From Phycisphaerales bacterium (lineage in GTDB: Bacteria; Planctomycetota; Phycisphaerae; Tepidisphaerales; Tepidisphaeraceae): 8,695 nt of DNA. Below, piece by piece: positions 1 through 4,811 of the stretch. How positions within the stretch are numbered: the first letter of the stretch is position 1; each line of letters opens with the position of its first letter. Location: contig JAQGHP010000338.1 of NCBI GenBank assembly GCA_028288775.1, positions 1 to 8,695 on the forward strand, written 5' to 3'. The translations under genes and the position numbers were made by a program. The notes beneath the pieces are model-generated. The model was not told the origin of the DNA and made no database searches. It saw only the letters and a program-made list of their open reading frames with translations.

Positions 1-63
1 GAGCAGGAGTTGCCTGAGGCCGCTGCCGAAGAGGTCGAGGAGCCGGCGGCCGTCGAGGAATGA
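1..63 (+). CDS. C-terminal tail of an unidentified upstream gene
   Basis: Frame 1 is open from the window edge to a TGA at 61-63 and encodes 20 residues rich in Glu, Ala and Pro (EQELPEAAAEEVEEPAAVEE). Acidic Glu/Ala/Pro tails occur at the C-termini of many unrelated bacterial proteins, so no product can be named. A second frame also stays open across this short stretch. The strongly biased, plausible protein-tail composition is the only reason for choosing frame 1. Confidence 0.4.
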   Translation, partial: EQELPEAAAEEVEEPAAVEE

Positions 64-101
64 CCCGGAATAAGAACCCGCCACACGTTTAATTCTATTC
101 T

Positions 102-107
102 GAGGAG
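102..107 (+). promoter_or_regulatory. Shine-Dalgarno site of the SET-domain gene
   Basis: GAGGAG lies three bases upstream of the ATG at 111, close but within usable range. It supports that ATG as the start. No clear -35/-10 pair was recognised in the 47-base gap after the upstream stop codon. Confidence 0.55.
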
Positions 108-110
108 CCG

Positions 111-590
111 ATGTACGTTCGCACGGAAGTCCGCAAATCCACCATTTTCGGCCAGGGGCTTTTCGCGCTGGAAGCGATTAAAGGCGGGAAGATCGTTTGC
201 TTTTTTCCCATCGGCGCACAGGTCATCACCGAAGGGCGATTCCTTCAGGCGGTGCGCGAGGGCGAGCAGCCGATCGTTCGGACGGGCACGCGTTACGCGG
301 GGAAATATTACACGATCGGCAACGAGACTGAGCCGTATACGTTCCTCAACCACTCCTTCACGCCCAACCTCCTTTGCCATTGCGGCGTAATCGTCGCCCG
401 CCGGGACATCCCGGCCGAGGAAGAGTTGACGCTCGATTATCGAACGCTCGTGGACGACACCGACCTCGGCACCTACCACGATTCTGCCAGCGGCCGCGAA
501 ATTCGCGGCTTTTCCGCACGGGAAACGCTGCTCCGTACCGCTCGGGAATTCATCGAAATTGTAGAGGGCGCGGAGGGATGGGAAGGATAA
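111..590 (+). CDS. SET-domain protein, putative lysine methyltransferase
   Basis: A 159-residue protein consisting almost entirely of a SET domain, the fold of S-adenosylmethionine-dependent protein lysine methyltransferases. The first SET motif is GQGLFA (14-19). The signature FLNHS (78-82) followed by Asn86 matches the conserved N-H-S motif of the cofactor and lysine pocket. EELTLDY (104-110) matches the closing motif with its catalytic-type Tyr110. There is no signal peptide or membrane span, so it should be cytoplasmic. There is no cysteine-rich post-SET segment; a helical tail (131-153) takes its place. The length suits compact bacterial SET proteins. The start is supported by GAGGAG at 102-107. 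The substrate cannot be read from the sequence. It sits 145 bp before a kinase-like gene on the same strand and may or may not be co-transcribed with it. Confidence 0.85.
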   Translation: MYVRTEVRKSTIFGQGLFALEAIKGGKIVCFFPIGAQVITEGRFLQAVREGEQPIVRTGTRYAGKYYTIGNETEPYTFLNHSFTPNLLCHCGVIVARRDIPAEEELTLDYRTLVDDTDLGTYHDSASGREIRGFSARETLLRTAREFIEIVEGAEGWEG

Positions 591-677
591 GAAAGCAATT
601 CCGTCCTGCGGTTCTCACCGTCATTTCCCGGAAGCAGTCCTCCGCTCGAAATTTAGGATCAAACGCAGTACGCATCA

Positions 678-706
678 CAAATGACAAATGACCACGGACA
701 AATGAC
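678..706 (+). repeat. Three copies of CAAATGAC
   Basis: CAAATGAC occurs at 678-685, 685-692 and 699-706, in the gap between the SET gene and the kinase-like gene. The first two copies share one base. The rest of the 591-735 gap shows no convincing hairpin, promoter or reading frame. The short repeat may be an operator or chance low complexity; nothing else supports either. Confidence 0.3.
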
Positions 707-735
707 CTCCCAGAACCACTCTTGCCCTGACGGCG

Positions 736-2094
736 GTGCTGGGGCATCATGCCGCGAGATTGATGGACACCGCTGAGCTTACGCCCGCAACACGTTATCT
801 CGGAGGCCCCCGGCCTTCCGCCGGCCGCGCGGCCGCGGGGGGCGACCATCGCCGCGAGCGCATGGTCGCGGCGGCCGTCAATCATTTGATGGCGGAAGAC
901 GCCGAATTCTCCCGCTATCGCGATCCGGCGGAGTCGGCGCGCCGGCAAAGCGGCCTGGCCGATTTTCTTTTTGCCGTGGAAGACGAATCGCACTCTCCGG
1001 ACGAGATATTCGGGCGATTGCGCTGGGGCGGGCAGTTTGTCTATCTCACCCGGCATCGGCGCAAGGCGCGGGGGCTGGCCGCTCAATTCGCCGAGCGCGG
1101 GTTCGAGCCGCTGGCGAGGGGGCGATTTCGCACGGGGCCGCTTCGGTTCATTCCGCTGCTTGGTCGGCGGGTTTGGTATTTCGTGGCGCGGAAAATCCTG
1201 CTCGCGCAGCCGCGGGAAATTACCGAGCGATTTACCTATCACGTGCAGCTCGCCCGGCCGTCATTCCTTTCCCTTGCCGCGAATGAATACGTCGTGCAGA
1301 AGGAGGTTCCTTCGCTGGAGCGCGTGATCGGCCGGCTGCGGGCGAAGTTTGCGGACGTGCCGGACAACGTGGTGGAGAAGCGGGCGCTGAAGTTCACGGA
1401 GAAAATCTTCCCGCTGTTCCTTACCCGCGAGGCGGCGTTTTTGAAGATCCTGCAACGCGACCTGCCGCCGGAATATCGCGACCGTATCCCGACGCTGCTG
1501 GAGGCCGAGAAGGACGATCGGGGGTACGTCCGGCGGATGTGGATGAACTGGCTCCGCGTGGGCGGGCAATCGCTTTCACAGCTCGAATTCGCCCGCCAGA
1601 GTGCCGATCTGCTCCGCGTCGTCCACGACTGGGCCAAGGTGATTCATCTCGATTTGCGCCTCGACAATTTCGTCATCACCGACCGCGGCGTGGGATTCGT
1701 GGACTTCGGTTCTGCGGCCCGTGTGGGCGAAAATATCCAGGGCAACCCGCTGCTCTCGACGCTCTTCGACGAGCTGATGCGAACGAGCCAGATCCAGCGG
1801 ATGCTTTATAAGATGACGGTGACCGGCGCGGTCACGTCGCAGGCCATGCACGAGGCGTACGGGCGGGTGGATAAGCAGGTGGATTTGTTTTACCTGGCGG
1901 TGCAGATCAATCAGCCGCACCATAATCCTGACCTCGCGGCGCTGGTGAAGTACGACCCCGCGAGCTTCGAGGCGGCGGCGATTGGCGAACTGACGAAGGA
2001 CATCCTCAAACCCGCCGACCCGGCCAATCCCAAGTACCGCACCGCCGAGGCGATGCTCGACGGCATCTACCGGATCAAGCAATCCCTTCGATGA
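736..2094 (+). CDS. Protein-kinase-like protein with methyltransferase-like N-terminal region
   Basis: A 452-residue protein. Its C-terminal half shows the protein-kinase-like fold. HLDLRLDN (304-311) matches the catalytic loop (HxDxxxxN, with Asp306 as base and Asn311 as a metal ligand). VDFG (322-325) is the metal-binding DFG motif. VVQKE (186-190) is a plausible site for the ATP-binding lysine (Lys189), though the glycine-rich loop is not obvious. These signs are also seen in lipopolysaccharide and other small-molecule kinases, so the substrate need not be protein. Residues about 75-157 resemble the second half of a class I methyltransferase: an acidic strand, RWGGQFVYLT (96-105), an ERGFE turn (120-124) and VWYFVARK (146-153). 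No glycine-rich SAM-binding motif precedes them. The start is the GTG at 736, the first usable codon after an in-frame TGA at 703. The ATG at 763 is an alternative, and neither has a good Shine-Dalgarno. The stop overlaps the next gene by four bases. Confidence 0.75.
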   Translation: MLGHHAARLMDTAELTPATRYLGGPRPSAGRAAAGGDHRRERMVAAAVNHLMAEDAEFSRYRDPAESARRQSGLADFLFAVEDESHSPDEIFGRLRWGGQFVYLTRHRRKARGLAAQFAERGFEPLARGRFRTGPLRFIPLLGRRVWYFVARKILLAQPREITERFTYHVQLARPSFLSLAANEYVVQKEVPSLERVIGRLRAKFADVPDNVVEKRALKFTEKIFPLFLTREAAFLKILQRDLPPEYRDRIPTLLEAEKDDRGYVRRMWMNWLRVGGQSLSQLEFARQSADLLRVVHDWAKVIHLDLRLDNFVITDRGVGFVDFGSAARVGENIQGNPLLSTLFDELMRTSQIQRMLYKMTVTGAVTSQAMHEAYGRVDKQVDLFYLAVQINQPHHNPDLAALVKYDPASFEAAAIGELTKDILKPADPANPKYRTAEAMLDGIYRIKQSLR

Positions 2095-3536
2095 ACCCCC
2101 AACATTCCTCCGATTCAAATTCCCCAGCAACCGTCGGGGCTTCCGCGCGGCCGCTTCCGTTGGATTACGGGAGATCGCCGGGGCCACATGCGTCGATGTC
2201 GCACCCGTATACTGCCGTGACGATCGTGGTTCTTATTGCGATGGGCATCGGGGCAACGCTGAAGAAATCGTCTGAGTGGAATGAAGTTCCGCTGGGTGCG
2301 GCAAAGCTGCTGCTGCAAGGGCGCGACATCTACAAGGAGATGAGCCCGTACACGTATCCCCCATTCACCGCGTTCGTGACGATTCCGTTCACGGTGCTGC
2401 CGCCGACGGTGGCGCGGTCGATCTGGTATCTCGTCTGTGCGGCGGCGCTCGTCTACACGGTGCGAAAGTCATGGCAATTGGCCGGCGGCCCGCGGCTCGA
2501 ACCGATCGGCGCAGCAGGCACCGCCGCTCCGCGCGATCACTGGGCGTTTCTGATCGGCCATGCCGTCGCCTTGCAGCTTGCTCTGAATGGCGTAACGCAT
2601 TTGCAGTCCGACACCCTTATCGCGGCGCTGCTCATGGCCGGGTGCGGGGCGATGGTTTCGGGAAAATATTTTCGATCGGCTACCTGGATCGGTTTGGCGA
2701 CCGCGTTTAAGGCTACGCCACTGCTATTCGCGCCGTATCTCATTTGGCGACGGCAATGGCTCGCCGCGACGTGGCTGGTGTGCGTGGCGGTCGGGGCGAA
2801 TCTTTTGCCCAACATCGTGCATGCGCCGCCGGAGAATCGAACATGGCTTGGGGAATGGTCGCGGCAATACCTCGCCCCGATGGGCGATTCCAACTACATG
2901 CCCGGTGATTGGAAGAATCAGCTCGTGAACAACCAGGCGATCGCCGGGGCGGTGAAACGCTGGCTGGCCACGACGTGGGAATCGGGGCCGCACGAGTTCA
3001 AGGTATCCGACCGGGCGGACAAGGCGTCGCCGGCCACCATCCGCCGGGCGTTTTACGCATCGTGTTTGGCGGTGACGGTGCCGGTGGCAATCGTGTTCGT
3101 TTTCAGGCGATGGAGGAAGACGTCCGGCGGGCCGGGAGTAAATCGGGGATCAGGCGGTACTGCGAACGAGTCTGAGCCGGAGCCGATCCGTGAGACGGAA
3201 ACGCTCCCCAGTGCGCTGATGCTCGAATGCGGGATCGTGATACTTCTGATGCTGCTCTTGTCGCCCAATTCCAGCCGGGCGCATTATTGCATCATGTTTC
3301 TGCCGGCGTTCTGCGCGGCACGCCTGGCGGTCCGGAGGCCCAGGGGAGCGGTGGCCGTTTTGCTCGGGCTGGCGGTGATTTTCTCGACGTTGTCGATCCA
3401 CATCCGCCTGCCGGGGACGATGGCTGGGGAGCAGATTCTGTTGTGGGTCGGCGTGGTCATGTTCTCGACGATCTTTCTGCTGTGGGCATGCACGCTCGCG
3501 CTGATGAAATCGCCCGCCCGCGACAGACGGGAATAG
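2091..3536 (+). CDS. GT87/DUF2029-type membrane glycosyltransferase
   Basis: A 481-residue polytopic membrane protein resembling the GT87 (DUF2029) family, which uses polyprenyl-phosphate sugars as donors on the outer face of the membrane. The early conserved block LGAAKLLLQGRDIYKEMSPY (68-87), then TYPPF (88-92), matches the family pattern of 'A..LL.G...Y......YPP'. Hydrophobic spans lie near 41-57, 92-125, 152-188, 196-242, 319-339, 375-390, 396-412, 418-436 and 448-472. LQSDTLIAAL (171-180), AFKATP (205-210), VNNQAIAGAVKR (279-290) and SPNSS (391-395) also fall where family blocks are expected. Residues 343-373 form a hydrophilic Gly/Glu/Pro-rich loop. The 35-residue N-terminus before the first span is low in complexity, and Met36 is an alternative start. 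The ATG at 2091 overlaps the kinase-like stop as ATGA and lacks its own Shine-Dalgarno, which suggests translational coupling. The acceptor and sugar are unknown. Confidence 0.82.
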   Translation: MNPQHSSDSNSPATVGASARPLPLDYGRSPGPHASMSHPYTAVTIVVLIAMGIGATLKKSSEWNEVPLGAAKLLLQGRDIYKEMSPYTYPPFTAFVTIPFTVLPPTVARSIWYLVCAAALVYTVRKSWQLAGGPRLEPIGAAGTAAPRDHWAFLIGHAVALQLALNGVTHLQSDTLIAALLMAGCGAMVSGKYFRSATWIGLATAFKATPLLFAPYLIWRRQWLAATWLVCVAVGANLLPNIVHAPPENRTWLGEWSRQYLAPMGDSNYMPGDWKNQLVNNQAIAGAVKRWLATTWESGPHEFKVSDRADKASPATIRRAFYASCLAVTVPVAIVFVFRRWRKTSGGPGVNRGSGGTANESEPEPIRETETLPSALMLECGIVILLMLLLSPNSSRAHYCIMFLPAFCAARLAVRRPRGAVAVLLGLAVIFSTLSIHIRLPGTMAGEQILLWVGVVMFSTIFLLWACTLALMKSPARDRRE

Positions 3537-3577
3537 CGGCCGCGCCAGAATCGAATCTTCCGCACGCCGCCCGGCGC

Positions 3578-3833
3578 ATTGCCCATAAACCCCAAAGGTC
3601 GAAAATCGGGGCAATCATGGGCAATAATGGGCAATGGGTCCCCGGCCGGCGGTCTGCATTTTCTTACGCAAACATTCATTTGAAAATGACTTGTGAGAAT
3701 TCGTCGGCGATCCCTTCTCGGGTCGTTTTGCAAGCAAAATTCATGGCAAGATCACGATAAATTGCCCCTCTTTTGCCCAAGAATTGCCCTGAATTGCCCA
3801 TTTCATTGCCCATCCATTGCTCATATTGCCCAT
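3578..3833. repeat. Array of ATTGCCCAT motifs in opposed clusters
   Basis: This lies in the 319-bp gap (3537-3855) between convergent genes. Forward copies, exact or with one to two changes, are at 3578-3586, 3761-3769, 3772-3780, 3783-3791, 3793-3801, 3805-3813, 3816-3824 and 3825-3833. Reverse copies (ATGGGCAAT) are at 3607-3615 (one mismatch), 3617-3625 and 3627-3635. Start-to-start distances are 10 and 10 bp in the reverse cluster and 11, 11, 10, 12, 11 and 9 bp in the forward cluster, close to one helical turn. The clusters flank about 125 bp of ordinary sequence. They could pair in RNA as a long interrupted stem (for example 3617-3635 with 3793-3813), or act as a protein-binding array. 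The flanking 3537-3577 and the middle hold no convincing gene. Function unknown. Confidence 0.85.
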
Positions 3834-3855
3834 AATTCCGGTTGACAAACGTCGG

Positions 3856-4704
3856 TCATTTGTCTGCCGGCCCGTTCTTCAAAACCGCGGCGTGGGCGCG
3901 GGCCACGTCGCCCATGTAATCGTCGTCCGCGTATTTTTCAGCCGCCAGCAGGATGTGTTCCTTCGCCGCGTCGGTGTGGCCGGCGGCCTCCTCGTATAGT
4001 CCAACGTATAGGTGGGCATAGAACAGTCGCGGCTTGAGTTCCGACGGAACCGGGTCGCCGGCCGCGGCGGCCTTCATCACGTCCTGTGCAGTTGCCTTGC
4101 CGGCGAACAGTGCGTGGATCTCGCTCATGGGGACGCGCGTGTCGCCGTGAGTGGGGATCAACGATTGCCGGGCCTTCTCGACGCCCGCGGCGCGGGCGAC
4201 GCAGAGGTAATGCCACGCGGCGTTTTCGACGTCATCCGGATTGACGGTCTTGTGCAACTCGAATTGCTTGGCCCCCTTTTCGAATTCTCCGGCGTAATAA
4301 AGGGCAATGCCGCGTTGCCAAAGGTACGGCCCCTGATCCGGCCGCAACTCGATCAGTTTGTCGAAGTCCGCGACCGATTCCTTGAATTTTCCCAGCCGGA
4401 AAAGGTCTTCGCCCCGGCGCTGGTATGCGACGTTTAGCGAAGGGGCGAGCTCGATGGCCTTCGTGAAATCCGCGACTGACTTGGCGAATTCCCGACGCGT
4501 GTCGTAGACGGATGCCCGATTGAGGTAGACATGGGGATCCTTCGGGTCGGCATCGATCATTTTCGTAGCCCGGGTGACCTCGCTGTCTTTCTCGGCCTCA
4601 GCGAGGGCCTTTGGCACCGAGGCAGTTGGCGCTTCAGCGGCACCGGCGAGTGACGAAGTGGCCGCGAAGAGAAGGGCCGCGACGAACAATCGGGGGACGA
4701 TCAT
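3856..4704 (-). CDS. Exported tetratricopeptide-repeat protein
   Basis: A 282-residue protein. Its N-terminus (MIVPRLFVAALLFAATSSLA, ending GAAEA) is a signal peptide with likely cleavage near residues 21-23, so it should act in the periplasm. There is no lipobox cysteine. Three tetratricopeptide repeats follow at about 57-90, 91-124 and 126-158. They show the usual pattern, such as 'Y..RG.....G.F..S..DF.K.IEL.P' in the second. A weaker helical pair lies near 224-257. TPRs bind other proteins, but no partner can be named. AAWHYLCVARAAG (162-174) is a conserved-looking non-TPR block. The frame stays open upstream to 4833, but the ATG at 4704 is chosen because it has GGAG eight bases upstream, begins exactly at the signal peptide, and does not run into the divergent gene. 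Confidence 0.82.
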   Translation of the reverse strand: MIVPRLFVAALLFAATSSLAGAAEAPTASVPKALAEAEKDSEVTRATKMIDADPKDPHVYLNRASVYDTRREFAKSVADFTKAIELAPSLNVAYQRRGEDLFRLGKFKESVADFDKLIELRPDQGPYLWQRGIALYYAGEFEKGAKQFELHKTVNPDDVENAAWHYLCVARAAGVEKARQSLIPTHGDTRVPMSEIHALFAGKATAQDVMKAAAAGDPVPSELKPRLFYAHLYVGLYEEAAGHTDAAKEHILLAAEKYADDDYMGDVARAHAAVLKNGPADK

Positions 4705-4712
4705 GTCATTCG

Positions 4713-4716
4713 CTCC
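4713..4716 (-). promoter_or_regulatory. Shine-Dalgarno site deciding the TPR gene start
   Basis: On the minus strand GGAG ends eight bases before the ATG at 4704. Together with the signal peptide it favours this start over the upstream in-frame start at 4833, which would add 43 residues and overlap the divergent gene. Confidence 0.5.
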
Positions 4717-4799
4717 GGCAAAGTAAGGAATGGGTCCGGGGGTTAGCGCCTCCGCAATATCGCATACCGCGGCACAAAACAATAGCGATACAAGTACGG

Positions 4800-4805
4800 T
4801 AGAAT
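4800..4805 (+). promoter_or_regulatory. Possible -10 element for the DUF1549/DUF1553 gene
   Basis: TAGAAT at 4800-4805 resembles a -10 hexamer and ends six bases before the GTG start at 4812, so transcription could begin at or beside the start codon. No good -35 box sits 17 bp upstream (AAACAA at 4777-4782). No other promoter was recognised in the 107-bp divergent gap (4705-4811). Planctomycete promoters are poorly defined, so this is weak. Confidence 0.2.
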
Positions 4806-4811
4806 GTTGCA

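Noticed and set aside
550..1242. Minus-strand open frame of 230 codons covering the gap after the SET gene and the start of the kinase-like gene
   Set aside because: Arg/Pro-rich with no recognisable motif, and it overlaps two better-supported genes.
1576..2187. Minus-strand open frame of 203 codons across the kinase/GT87 junction
   Set aside because: It is opposite the kinase catalytic motifs and the ATGA junction, and its composition is that of an antisense shadow.
3578..3833. CRISPR-like array
   Set aside because: The repeated unit is only 9 bp with 0-3 bp between units and occurs in both orientations; CRISPR needs longer repeats with unique spacers of about 30 bp.
3842..3847. Perfect TTGACA, a possible -35 box on the plus strand
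   Set aside because: It points into the 3' end of a minus-strand gene, no -10-like hexamer lies 17 bp downstream, and no plus-strand gene follows.
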